In this document: positions 37,775 through 46,604 of the stretch, piece after piece
Layout of the letters: every line of letters starts with the position of its first letter
Position numbering within the stretch: the stretch's first letter is position 1
Assembly: GCF_004634215.1 (NCBI RefSeq)
Contig: NZ_SMMH01000012.1
Coordinates: forward strand, 1 to 64,000
Length of the DNA: 64,000 nt
Reading direction: 5' to 3'
DNA from: Deinococcus fonticola
GTDB taxonomy: Bacteria; Deinococcota; Deinococci; Deinococcales; Deinococcaceae
Program-made: the position numbers and the translations under genes
The notes under the pieces: generated by a model
The model's database searches: none
Seen by the model: the letters and a program-made list of their open reading frames with translations, nothing else
What the model was told of the DNA's origin: nothing

Positions 37775-40134
37775 ATGCCTTTTGCTCCCGCGCTTGCCGC
37801 AGTCCCCTTTGACCTGCTGGTTCTGATCGCGCCGGCTGATCAGCCAGAGGCAAGCTCAGGTGTGCTGGCGGCACTGCCCGCTGAGCTGAGCGTGGCCGTT
37901 CTGATCGCCATCTCAGGGGAGAACCCTGCGACGGATTCTGCACTGGAGAATCTGCGGCACCAGATTCCCCTGCCGCTGCACGAAGCCAGGGATGGCACCG
38001 TCCTGGCCCCTGGAGGCGTTTATCTCGCGCCCCCGCACACCGTTCTGGAGATGGGTGCTGGGGCCCATAGCACCCTCACGTTGAGGGAGAACCGCCCCAC
38101 GCCTCATCCGCTCGACCGTTTGCTGGCGTCGCTGGCCACCAGGATCGGTGCACGTGCGCTGGTGGTGGTTCTGGGCGGTGAGGGGCGCGACGGCTTGGAC
38201 GGAGCGCGCGACCTGCGCGGCGTGGGCGCAACCGTACTGGTGCAGCGTCCAGTGGGCGCAGCTGGGGCCGAACTGCCGCAGGCCCTCATGGACAATGGAA
38301 CCGCGACCCTGGAGCTGTCGCCTGGCACGCTGGGGCAGGTGGTCGCCGACCTGCTGGGGGGAGACCGTCTTCAGGCAGAGGGCGTGGGGGCACGTCAGGA
38401 GGCGCAGCCAGCCTCAGTGCCCTCAGTGCCGGATTCCAGCGCCGCCGGACAGCGCGCCCTGTTCAACGCGCTGGACGAGGGCGTGTGCCTGTTCGAGCGC
38501 CTTCCGCCCCGCGCTGACGGTCAGCGGGATTACCGTTACCTGGCCATGAATACGGCGATGCAGGCCATGTTCGGCATCCCTGACCTCAGCGGCCAGTTCA
38601 TCCGCGAGAGCTTCCCCGACGAGGCCGAGGACTGGTACGACGATTACGACCGCGTGCTGGAGACAGGAACACCGATCCGCCTGGTGCGTGAGTCGCTGCC
38701 ACAGGGGAAGGTGCTGGAGATGTTCGTCTCGCGGATGGAGGACGGTTCAGGTCAGCACCTGCTGGCGGTCATGCGGGACGTGACCGACCGCGAGCGCCTG
38801 GAAGAGGCCCGGCATGCTTCCGAGAAGCGCCTGCACCTCCTGGTGAACGCCACGTCGGACATGGTCTACCGCATGAGTGCCGACTGGAGCGAGGTGTACT
38901 CGCTGGAAGGCAAGTCCGTACTCGCGGACACCGAGCGCCCGAGTCAAACCTGGCTCGAAGGCTACATTCCCGATGAGGAAAAGGCGTTCGTTCAGGCCGC
39001 CATCGATGAGGCCATCCGCCACAAAACGACTTTCCAGTTGGAACACCGCGTTTTCCTTGCCGATGGCCGGGTGGGCTGGATCTTGTCACGGGCGATTCCG
39101 TTTCTGGATGAGCGCGGCGAGATTCTGGAGTGGTTCGGTGCGGCGAGCGACATCACCGAGCGCAAGCGTACTGAGGCGGCTCTGCGTGAGAGCGAGGAGC
39201 GGCAGGCCTTCCTGCTCATGCTGAGCGACAGGCTGCGCATGGAGGTGAATCCACGCGCCATTGCCCAGATGGCAGTGGATCAGCTTGCTGGTTACCTGCG
39301 CCTCGACCGCGCCTATGTCGCTCAGTTCGACAAGGGCCGTGACCTGGCGGAAATCGGGCCGGAGTATCGGCGCCCGGATTTGAGCCCCCTCGAGGGCGTC
39401 CTCACCCTGTCTGATTTCCCCGAGGCCTTTGCCCAGGTAGAAGCGACGACGCTGGTGCTGGCGGACACGGCCGCCGACCCGGCGCTTTCCGACCTGGACA
39501 GACAGGGATTCGCCGCGCTCCGGATGGGTGCGCTGATGGTCGCCTCGGCACGCAAAGGCATCGACAATCCGGTTTGGGCACTTGTGGTCGCGGTGGAGGA
39601 GCCCCGGCACTGGACGGCGGCCGAGGTGGCCCTGGTTGAAGAAGTCGCCGAACGCACCTGGGCAGCGGTGGAGCGGGCGCGCGCCGAGGCAGCCCTGAGC
39701 GCGTCCGAAAGCCGCCTGCGGGCCTTGATTGAGCACCTGCCGGGCAGCGCGGTCTTCGTGGTGGATCACGACCTGCGCTACCAGCTCGCGCAGGGTGAAG
39801 CGCTGACGGCGGCGGGCTTGGACCCCTGAAGTGCTGGTGGGCTGCACGGTGGCGCAGGCCATGCCGCCAGCACTGATCGCCGACCACGAGGCGCGCTACC
39901 GGCAGGCGCTGGCAGGCAACGCCTTCGAGGTCGAACACGAGACGCAGGGGCGCATCTTCATTACCCGCGGCGTGCCACTCAGCAACGCCGCCGGGAAAAT
40001 CTACGCCGCCCTGGCCGTGTCCTATGACATCACGGATCGCAAACGGGCCGAGGAGATGGTGCGCGTGAGCGAGGCGCGGCTCTCAGCGGTCTTCGAGGCT
40101 CTGCCGGTGGGCGTCGGCTTCGTGAACCCCGTTT
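37775..40134 (+). pseudogene. CheB-like/PAS/GAF sensor protein, frameshifted and truncated
   Basis: From ATG 37775. Residues about 10-190 follow the CheB methylesterase pattern (PGGVYLAPPHTVLEMG, GGEGRDGLDGARDLRGVGA), but the Ser and His catalytic positions are not conserved. Next come two PAS domains (to about residue 475, ending DITERKR), a GAF domain (about 475-640), and a third PAS. An extra C in the run at 39823-39826 stops the frame at GLDP; the PAS continues in another frame from about 39826 (EVLVGCTVAQAMPP) through DITDRKRAEE into a fourth PAS. That one ends abruptly at 40134, where the sequence switches to an oppositely oriented kinase fragment. Kinase and ATPase domains are absent. 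Confidence 0.8.
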
Positions 40135-40830
40135 GAACACCTGACTGTCACCTTCCAGCACCGGCAGGGCCGCGCCCGTGATCTGCACGTCCCGTCCTGC
40201 CAGCTCGCGCTTCGCCTCTTTCACCACGTCGCGCCACACCTGCTCCAGGTTCACGCGCCGCATCCGGGTGCGCATGAACCGCATCTGCATGTAATGTTCG
40301 AGTGATTCCAGCAGGTTCTGCGTCTGGTCGAGCGCCGCCTCCACATGGCCGAGGTACCGGGGCTGGGCCTCCTGGCGGTACAGGGCCAGGAAATTCCCCG
40401 CCCGGGTCAGCCGGTGATGCAGGTGCTGCTCAGAAAGCCGCATCACCGCCTCGAATTCCTCAGCCAGTTGCCGCAGTCCGAGGTTCACGTCCCGGAGCTG
40501 CTCCTCCTGCAGGTGGGCGGTGTCCATCAGGCGGCGGTGGGCCTCCTTGAAGGGCGTCACGTCGGTAAGCGTCAGCAGCCACTGTCCTTCGTGTGGGCTG
40601 ACTTCCAGCAGCATCTCCTGCGGGGCACCGTCATCCGCTTGTAACTGTACCTCACCCCTCAGGCGCTCCCCGGACTGCTGCGCCCGGTCGAGCAGGGCCG
40701 CGAAAGTTCCCTGTGAGGCGGAATGCAGGAAGAAAGCGAACCTTCGGCCCAGCAGCGTTCCCGGAGAGGCCCCGAGAAGTTCATAGCTGCGGAGCCAGTA
40801 GACCTGTTTTTGGGAATAAGTGAGGGCACC
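40135..40830 (-). pseudogene. Sensor kinase fragment (PAS and dimerisation region), both ends missing
   Basis: On the minus strand a PAS domain (ALTYSQKQVYWLRSYELLG onwards) continues through LTLTDVTPFKEAHRRLMDTA into a coiled kinase dimerisation region with HLHHRLTRAGNFLALYRQ, and then VNLEQVWRDVVKEAKRELAG. It breaks off after LEGDSQVF, exactly where the ATPase domain should begin. No start codon in a sensible position is found upstream; a stop lies near 40890. Both this and the plus-strand gene end at about 40130-40140, so this point is a rearrangement junction. Confidence 0.75.
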
Positions 40831-40902
40831 CTCAGCCCCCTTCGCTTCACCGCCTTTTCGAGCACCTGATGATCTGGGAAGTATCGGCTACATATGCAGC
40901 CC

Positions 40903-40932
40903 TTGACCGCCCAGAAATACAACCTGTAGTAT
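40903..40932 (+). promoter_or_regulatory. Promoter of the ribonucleotide reductase operon
   Basis: -35 TTGACC (40903-40908), an 18-bp spacer, -10 TAGTAT (40927-40932). Transcription should start near 40939, giving a leader of about 285 nt before the first gene. Confidence 0.75.
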
Positions 40933-40952
40933 CACCCTGTTGCTTTCACGGT

Positions 40953-41062
40953 GAAAGTCTCCGCAGGAACAGAGGGAAGTCCGGTCATGCCCAGCCATTC
41001 GGGTTCAGTCCGGCACAGTCGCGCTACGGTTTCAGTCCGAACGCTCGCCTCGCGGAGTATGC
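40953..41062 (+). promoter_or_regulatory. Cobalamin (B12) riboswitch aptamer
   Basis: A closing stem pairs CTCCGC (40959-40964) with GCGGAG (41052-41057). Inside are the family elements in order: GGGAAG (40974-40979), CCGGT (40981-40985) pairing with the later TCCGG, the core CACAGTCGCGCTACGG, and the B12 box at 41033-41049 reading CAGTCCGAACGCTCGCC, close to the consensus rAGYCMGgAgaCCkGCc. An intrinsic terminator follows, and then the class Ib ribonucleotide reductase genes. B12 binding is expected to favour termination. Not tested by a covariance model. Confidence 0.85.
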
Positions 41063-41127
41063 CTTTTGTGCTTCGCCCCCGCGTCAGGGGCGTCAGGTGG
41101 GAAGACTTGCTGAACTGACCTTTCGAG

Positions 41128-41157
41128 AACACGCCCCCGATGATCGGGCGTGTTTTT
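41128..41157 (+). terminator. Intrinsic terminator forming the riboswitch expression platform
   Basis: Stem AACACGCCC (41128-41136) and GGGCGTGTT (41146-41154), with the T-run completed through 41157. It lies in the leader, upstream of every gene of the operon, about 70 nt after the aptamer. No gene ends just before it, so it is a leader attenuator, not an end-of-gene terminator. Confidence 0.85.
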
Positions 41158-41224
41158 GTTGACTTTCCTGGTGCAGACGCCCCGAGCGCCTGGGCCTTCC
41201 TGCTCGTCTTTTCGGAGGTTTTCC

Positions 41225-41716
41225 GTGACTGACCCCGCCAAATCTGAAGCCACGCCCGAAACACTGGTGCTGGATTTCCTCGACTACCCACCCGGTGCCC
41301 CCCAGGTGCTGAACCCACCACGACCCTACGCTGGCGAAACCCGCGTCACGCACGTCGTTTTTCCCGGGCATACCAACCACCACGGCACGCTGTTCGGTGG
41401 GGACGCCCTGGCCTACATGGACAGCGCCGCCTTCATCGCCGCCACCCGTTACTGCCGCCGCAAGGTCGTGACACGCCACCTGAACGCCCTGGATTTCACA
41501 CGGCCCATTCCGCAGGGAACGATGGTGGAACTGGTCGCCCGTGTGGTCAAGACCGGGCGCACGTCGATGACGGTGCTGGTGGAACTGTTCATCGAGGACA
41601 TGTACAGCGAAAAACGCCAGCTGGGCTGCACAGGCGAATTCGTGCTGGTGGCCCTGGGCGACGACGGGCAACCGACCAGCGTCCCGCCGCTGAAGGTGAG
41701 CGGCCATGCCCGCTGA
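41225..41716 (+). CDS. Acyl-CoA thioesterase (hotdog fold)
   Basis: 163 aa. It contains the hotdog thioesterase core with HHGTLFGGDALAYMDSAAF, including the conserved Asn-His-His-Gly and Gly-Gly-x-Ala-Met/Leu pattern, as in YciA/BACH-type acyl-CoA thioesterases. GTG 41225 is chosen because GGAGG lies 7 nt upstream. It is the first gene after the riboswitch terminator. A link between an acyl-CoA thioesterase and deoxynucleotide synthesis is not obvious. Its end overlaps the next small gene by 11 bp, so it belongs to the same transcript. Confidence 0.85.
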   Translation: MTDPAKSEATPETLVLDFLDYPPGAPQVLNPPRPYAGETRVTHVVFPGHTNHHGTLFGGDALAYMDSAAFIAATRYCRRKVVTRHLNALDFTRPIPQGTMVELVARVVKTGRTSMTVLVELFIEDMYSEKRQLGCTGEFVLVALGDDGQPTSVPPLKVSGHAR

Positions 41717-41921
41717 ACTGCCCGTGGAACTCCTGCTGACGGGCATTGCCAGAGGACGCGGCAGCGCCGAGATGATGCTGGAACTGCTCGGCATCCTGCA
41801 TGACAAGGGTGTGCTGACCGAGGCCGAAGTCCGGCGGGTGGTCAACGTCCTGGCGGCCGACATGAGTGAATTCAACTTGGAGCTGCGGCAAGGCCACCAA
41901 TCTGTGCCGCTGAAAGGCTGA
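41706..41921 (+). CDS. Small protein of unknown function in the nrd operon
   Basis: 71 aa, predominantly helical and acidic (LLLTGIARGRGSAEMMLELLGILHDKG, LTEAEVRRVVNVLAADMSEF). It overlaps the thioesterase gene by 11 bp and its stop is 2 bp before nrdI. The tight packing suggests a real, co-expressed gene. No family recognised and no metal-binding motif seen. Confidence 0.65.
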   Translation: MPAELPVELLLTGIARGRGSAEMMLELLGILHDKGVLTEAEVRRVVNVLAADMSEFNLELRQGHQSVPLKG

Positions 41922-41923
41922 GC

Positions 41924-42352
41924 GTGCTGCAACTCGTTTACGACTCGATGACCGGGAACGTTCGGCGCTTCGCCCAGGCTGTCGCGTTGGAGGCCGGGGA
42001 CATCGACCTGCTGGATGCTCGCCAGCAGAGTCCACAGCGCGAATTTCTGCTGCTGACCTACACCTTCGGTACGGGAGAAGTCCCGGCCAGCACCCGCCAG
42101 TTCCTTCACTCTCACGCGCCTCTTTTGCGCGGCGTGGTCGCCAGCGGCTCCTTTCACTGGGGCAAGAATTTTGCGCGTGCCGCCGACCTGATCGCCGCCG
42201 AACACCACGTCCCCATTGTGGCGAAACTGAACAAAGGCGGGACTGGGGCCGACCGTGAGCGGGTGGTGGCGTGGCTGATGGAGCAGGAAAACGGTCAACC
42301 CCGTTTGCGGCCAGCTGAACCCTGGAGGAACTCACATGGAACCCTGGATTGA
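41924..42352 (+). CDS. nrdI: NrdI flavodoxin-like protein
   Basis: 142 aa. It supplies the oxidant needed to assemble the Mn(III)2-tyrosyl radical in class Ib NrdF. The flavodoxin phosphate loop is LVYDSMTGNVRRFA, followed by LLTYTFGTGEVPASTRQFL and ASGSFHWGKNFARA, family patterns around the flavin. GTG 41924 is used. The C-terminal end overlaps nrdE by 17 bp. Its presence marks the reductase here as class Ib. Confidence 0.92.
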   Translation: MLQLVYDSMTGNVRRFAQAVALEAGDIDLLDARQQSPQREFLLLTYTFGTGEVPASTRQFLHSHAPLLRGVVASGSFHWGKNFARAADLIAAEHHVPIVAKLNKGGTGADRERVVAWLMEQENGQPRLRPAEPWRNSHGTLD

Positions 42353-44423
42353 ACTGAACAACAAGGTCCTCGCCGGAAGCGCGGTGGACACGCGCTTCGA
42401 CACCGACGCCCTGCAGGTGTACTTTCAGGAGAAGGTCAACCCGAACACTGTTTTTTTCCACGACCTGGCCGAGAAGATCCGCTACCTGACCGAGCACGGC
42501 GTGTGGGATCGGGCGATCTTCGAGCGGTACAGGCCGGAAGAGGTGCAGGCCGTGTTTGACCGCGCCTACAGTTATAAGTTCCGTTTCCGCTCGTTCATGG
42601 GGGCGTACAAGTTCTACTCCGAGTACGCCACCATGACCCCGGACCGCACACGCTGGCTGGAACGCTACGAGGACCGTCTCAGCATCACGGCCCTGAGCCG
42701 CTCGGAGACAGTCGAGGACGCTCTCGAACTCGTGCATCACCTCGTCAACCAGACCTTCACGCCGGCCACGCCCACGCTGATGAACGCCGGCAAGGCCAAC
42801 ACCGGGCGGCTGGTGAGCTGTTTCCTGTTGCAGGACTGCACCGACAACCTCGATTCGATCACCAAGACGCTGGCCTTCGTGGCGGAACTCAGCAAGGGCG
42901 GCGGCGGCATCGGCGTGGAGGTCAGCAACCTGCGGGCGCGGGGCGAGGCGCTGCGCGGCATTCAGAACGTCACCAAGGGCGTCATGGGCGTGGCGAAGAT
43001 GCTGGACAACATGCTGCGCTACGCCGATCAGGCCGGTCAGCGTCCCGGGGCGGGGGCCGTGTACCTGAGCGTGATGCACGCGGACTTCAGCGACCTGCTG
43101 AACGCCAAGAAGATCGCCACCGACGAGGACGCCCGCCTGAAGACCCTGAGTGTCGGCGCGACCATCCCCGACGTGTTCATGGAGAAAGTCCGGGCGGGCG
43201 AGGACATCTACCAGTTCTACCCGCACTCGCTGTTTCAGCACACGGGGCGCGAGTTCACCGACATCGACTGGACGCGGGAGTACCAGGCCCTCGCCGACAA
43301 CCCGAATATCCGCAAGAAGCGCGTCCCGGCGCGGCGCGTCCTGGAGGACATCGCGGTGACGCAGGGCGAGAGCGGCTACCCGTACCTGCTGTTCGAGGGA
43401 CACGCCAACCGCGCCAACCCCATTCCCAACGTGGGCAGCATCAAGATGAGCAACCTCTGCTCGGAAATCCTGCAACCCACCACGCCCAGCTACTTCCACT
43501 CGTACGGGCAGGAGCACCGGGACCGGATCGGGCTGGACGTGTCGTGCAACCTCGCCAGTCTGGTGATCGAGCAGACCATGCACAGCGGCGAGATCGGGCG
43601 GGTGGTGGGCGCGGCCGTCCGCATGCTGGACCACGTGGCCCGCTCCACCAGCATCACGGAAGTCCCGGCGGTCAGGCGCGCCAACGACGAGATGCGCTCC
43701 ATCGGCCTGGGCGCCATGGGCCTGCATTCCTTCCTGGCGGGCAGGGAACTCGTCTACGGGTCGCCCGAGGCGCTGGAGTTCGTGGACGTGTTCTTCGCGG
43801 CCGTGCACTACCACGCCCGCAAGGCCAGCATGGAACTCGCCCGCGAGACGGGCTTCGTGTTCGGGGGCTTCGAGGGGAGCCGGTACCAGTCCGGCGAGCA
43901 CTTCGCCCAGTACCTGGAACGGGACTTTCACCCGCAGACGCCCGAGGTCGCGGCGCTCTTCGAGGGCCACACCCTGCCCACCCGCGCCGACTGGCGGCAG
44001 CTCGTGCAGGACATCCAGACTCACGGCCTGGCGCACTCGTTCGTGATGGCGATTGCGCCCACCGGCAGCATCTCGTACGTGTCGCACGCCAGCGCCAGCA
44101 TCATGCCCATCACCGAGAAGGTGGAGACGCGCACCAGCAACAAGGCCCGCACCATCTACCCCATGCCGCACCTGTCCGACGACACGGAGTGGTACTACGA
44201 GGAAGCCTACGACATGGATCAGCGCCGCGTGCTGGACACCGTGGCCGCCGCGCAGCGGCACGTGGACCAGGGCATCAGCTGCACGCTGTTCGTGCCGGCC
44301 AGCGCCACCACCCGCACCCTGCAACGCTATTACCTGTACGCCTACCGCCTGGGAATTAAAACCCTGTACTACACCCGCCTGCGCAAGACGAACGTGCAGG
44401 ACTGCCTGAGCTGCGTCGTCTGA
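42336..44423 (+). CDS. nrdE: Class Ib ribonucleoside-diphosphate reductase, alpha subunit
   Basis: 695 aa. It reduces ribonucleoside diphosphates to deoxyribonucleotides together with NrdF. The substrate-site Cys is in LVSCFLLQDCTDNLDS, the radical-site region is LDVSCNLASLVIEQ, and SYVSHASASIMP is also typical. The C-terminal Cys pair DCLSCVV accepts electrons from the NrdH-type protein. The N-terminal ATP-cone of class Ia is absent, as expected for NrdE. GGAGG lies 8 nt before ATG 42336. Confidence 0.95.
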   Translation: MEPWIELNNKVLAGSAVDTRFDTDALQVYFQEKVNPNTVFFHDLAEKIRYLTEHGVWDRAIFERYRPEEVQAVFDRAYSYKFRFRSFMGAYKFYSEYATMTPDRTRWLERYEDRLSITALSRSETVEDALELVHHLVNQTFTPATPTLMNAGKANTGRLVSCFLLQDCTDNLDSITKTLAFVAELSKGGGGIGVEVSNLRARGEALRGIQNVTKGVMGVAKMLDNMLRYADQAGQRPGAGAVYLSVMHADFSDLLNAKKIATDEDARLKTLSVGATIPDVFMEKVRAGEDIYQFYPHSLFQHTGREFTDIDWTREYQALADNPNIRKKRVPARRVLEDIAVTQGESGYPYLLFEGHANRANPIPNVGSIKMSNLCSEILQPTTPSYFHSYGQEHRDRIGLDVSCNLASLVIEQTMHSGEIGRVVGAAVRMLDHVARSTSITEVPAVRRANDEMRSIGLGAMGLHSFLAGRELVYGSPEALEFVDVFFAAVHYHARKASMELARETGFVFGGFEGSRYQSGEHFAQYLERDFHPQTPEVAALFEGHTLPTRADWRQLVQDIQTHGLAHSFVMAIAPTGSISYVSHASASIMPITEKVETRTSNKARTIYPMPHLSDDTEWYYEEAYDMDQRRVLDTVAAAQRHVDQGISCTLFVPASATTRTLQRYYLYAYRLGIKTLYYTRLRKTNVQDCLSCVV

Positions 44424-44439
44424 CGCCCCGAGGACACCC

Positions 44440-45456
44440 ATGACCCAGACGCCTTTTTCCGCCACTAACTGGTCGGAACCCGAGGACAGCTACTCGGCCA
44501 CGTTCTACGAGAAGTACACGTCCCAGCTGTGGTTCCCCGACGAAATTCCCCTCACGAACGACGCGCTCGTCTGGCAGGCGCTGGGCGACGAGGAGAGGTG
44601 GACGTACATTCACGCCTCCGCCGGCCTGAACGCCCTGGACACCCTTCAGGGCGAGGTGGGCATGCCCGCCCTGCGGGGCCTCGTGGATGGCCACATCCGC
44701 AAGGCCACGTTGCAGTTTCAGGGCATGATGGAGGACGTTCACGCCCGCAGCTACTCGCTGATCAACAAGACCTTCCTCAGCGCCAGTGAGGAACGCGAGG
44801 TGTTCGAATGGGTCCGCACCCAGCCGCACCTGCAATTCAAGATCGCCACCATCCAGGCGGTCTTCGGCGACCCGGACGTGTCGCCCGTGGGCCTGTGGAA
44901 GAAGCTGACGGTGTCCTGCATGCTGGAAACGGCGCTGTTCTACAGCGGGTTTTTCTATCCGCTGTACCTGGCCGGACAGGGGCGCATGGTCGCGGCCGGG
45001 GAGATCTTCAATCTGATCATCCTGGACGAGGCGCTGCACGGCGTGTACGTCGCCCTGCTGGCGCAGGAGCAGTACGCCGCCCTGAACCCCGCCGAGCAGA
45101 CGTACGCGCGCGCCTGGTACGAGGACACGCTGCAGATCCTGTACCGCAACGAACTGGCGTACACCGAACTGCTCTACGCCGGCGTCGGGCTGACGGCCGA
45201 CGTCAAGACGTTCATCCGCTTCAACTTCAACGTCCTGGCCGACAACCTGGCCCTGCCCCGCAGCTTCCCGGACGAGGAGATCAACGCGGTCATCCAGAAC
45301 GGCATCCGGGCCGGTGGCACCACCCACGACTTCTTCTCGGCCAAGGGCAGCAGCTACAGCAAGATCAGCGTGGAACCCCTGACGGACGACGACATTGAGG
45401 CCATCTGGCCGGGCGAGTCTCCCGCCGCCCCACCGCGAAAGGCCGCCCATGACTGA
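44440..45456 (+). CDS. nrdF: Class Ib ribonucleoside-diphosphate reductase, beta subunit
   Basis: 338 aa. It holds the dimetal-tyrosyl radical cofactor. The carboxylate and His ligands are visible in the helices DEERWTYIHASAG, MMEDVHARSYSLI, LETALFYSGFFYPLYLAG and ILDEALHGVYVALL. It lies 16 bp after nrdE. The final codons overlap the next gene by 8 bp. Confidence 0.95.
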   Translation: MTQTPFSATNWSEPEDSYSATFYEKYTSQLWFPDEIPLTNDALVWQALGDEERWTYIHASAGLNALDTLQGEVGMPALRGLVDGHIRKATLQFQGMMEDVHARSYSLINKTFLSASEEREVFEWVRTQPHLQFKIATIQAVFGDPDVSPVGLWKKLTVSCMLETALFYSGFFYPLYLAGQGRMVAAGEIFNLIILDEALHGVYVALLAQEQYAALNPAEQTYARAWYEDTLQILYRNELAYTELLYAGVGLTADVKTFIRFNFNVLADNLALPRSFPDEEINAVIQNGIRAGGTTHDFFSAKGSSYSKISVEPLTDDDIEAIWPGESPAAPPRKAAHD

Positions 45457-45736
45457 GCGTCCCTTCATGCTGCTCACCCAGGACGCCTGCCCGAGCTGCG
45501 AACGGCTCAAGAAGATGCTCTCCGGGCCGCTGAAAGGCGCCTTCGACGACCGGATCGAGGTGATTCACCGCCAGACGAGTGCCGAACGGTTTTCCGAACT
45601 CGCGCAGATTCACCGAATTCAGAGCGTGCCCGCGCTCATTCATACGAGTGGTGCCACCCTTTTACAGACCAGCGGACTTGGCGAAGTGCAGCGCTTTTTG
45701 ATGTCGGAAAGGCTGAATAGGGATTTGCCCCAATAA
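45449..45736 (+). CDS. nrdH: Glutaredoxin/thioredoxin-like protein (NrdH-type)
   Basis: 95 aa. The CPSC redox motif sits at the start of the first helix (LTQDACPSCERLKKML), and SVPALIHTSGATLLQTSG provides the cis-Pro. By position it is the electron donor to NrdE. The CPSC pair differs from the usual NrdH CxQC motif, so the symbol reflects context as much as sequence. It overlaps nrdF by 8 bp and is the last gene of the operon. Confidence 0.75.
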   Translation: MTERPFMLLTQDACPSCERLKKMLSGPLKGAFDDRIEVIHRQTSAERFSELAQIHRIQSVPALIHTSGATLLQTSGLGEVQRFLMSERLNRDLPQ

Positions 45737-46305
45737 GAAAGCTGCCCAGGTGGACGGCTTTGATGGTGCAAAGAATAGCGTGTTATGCACCCGAATTCAA
45801 GTTATGCACACGGGTCGAGTTTTCAGCGATTGGGACAGCGTATCCCGGCTGATGCAGATCACGGCTAATCACTATTTAGCGTTTTCCGGCGGCCACGCGC
45901 TGCCGGGCCCGGTTCACGTTTTCAGTGGGCCTATCTCGATTTCGGATATCTGAAGAAGCGTCGCGAGAATCCAGGCGAGTGGCCTTAGCAGCCGACAAGT
46001 CAAATATCGATGGAGCCGCAGAAAAGCAGTGACGAAGGGCAGTTATTGGAGATGTGATTGCACCAGAAACCGTCCCGACCCCTCTTGATACTTCACCACT
46101 GAAAGGAACATCAGCCAGGCCGCGTCCACCCTGCACCACAAGATTGCCCACGAATAAGCAAGCCGTTTGTTGCACTGGGGCGCCAGGAATCTCAATTTGT
46201 CAGGGACGGAGGCCGCTCCCATTTGAAGACTCGGAGCCTGAGGCACGGTTAGCTTTACAGAAGCTGAACACAGGATGCGTAGCGTGTGGGGCAGAGGTAA
46301 CCCAA
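45737..46305. other. Intergenic stretch between nrdH and the truncated cueP-like gene
   Basis: About 570 bp with lower coding potential. Only short unrelated reading frames are present on either strand. It may hold the promoter of the cueP-like gene and degraded mobile-element sequence, but I cannot support a specific call. Confidence 0.5.
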
Positions 46306-46604
46306 ATGCTAAAGCGAACCCTGTTGACCACCGGATTTATGACCCTCAGCGCACTGGCCTCTGCCCAATCCAGCCCGGCGACGCCAGCTCAACTCCAGGG
46401 CGTCACGCCGCAGAAGGCCATGCAACTTGCCAACAGCTGGAAGGGAAACGGCGTCAAGAGCTTCGTGACCGACTCAGCCGTGCAATTCACTTTTCCAGAT
46501 GGGCAGCAGGAGAGCGTTAACCTCCCTGCGAAGCAGATGGTCATTGCCGTTGCCCCGTATGTGAACCAGACCCACCCCTGCAAGACGCATTTCATGTCCG
46601 GCTG
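46306..46604 (+). pseudogene. cueP: CueP-like copper-binding exported protein, truncated by an insertion sequence
   Basis: From ATG 46306 a signal peptide (LLTTGFMTLSALASAQ) leads into LPAKQMVIAVAPYVNQTHPC and HFMSGC, which matches the CueP family signature APYxxQTHxC...HxxxxC. The family sequence stops after SGC, exactly where the IS begins at 46605; the following residues SVADN are encoded by the IS end. About half of the domain, including the C-terminal Cys, is lost. GAGG lies about 10 nt before the start. CueP is a periplasmic copper-binding protein in Salmonella; here the product is probably non-functional. Confidence 0.75.

Noticed and set aside
41589..44465. 958-aa minus-strand open frame
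   Set aside because: Antisense to nrdI and nrdE; a by-product of strong codon bias.
46054..46305. In-frame extension upstream of the cueP-like gene
   Set aside because: The signal peptide begins at ATG 46306 with GAGG before it; the upstream residues have no coding character.
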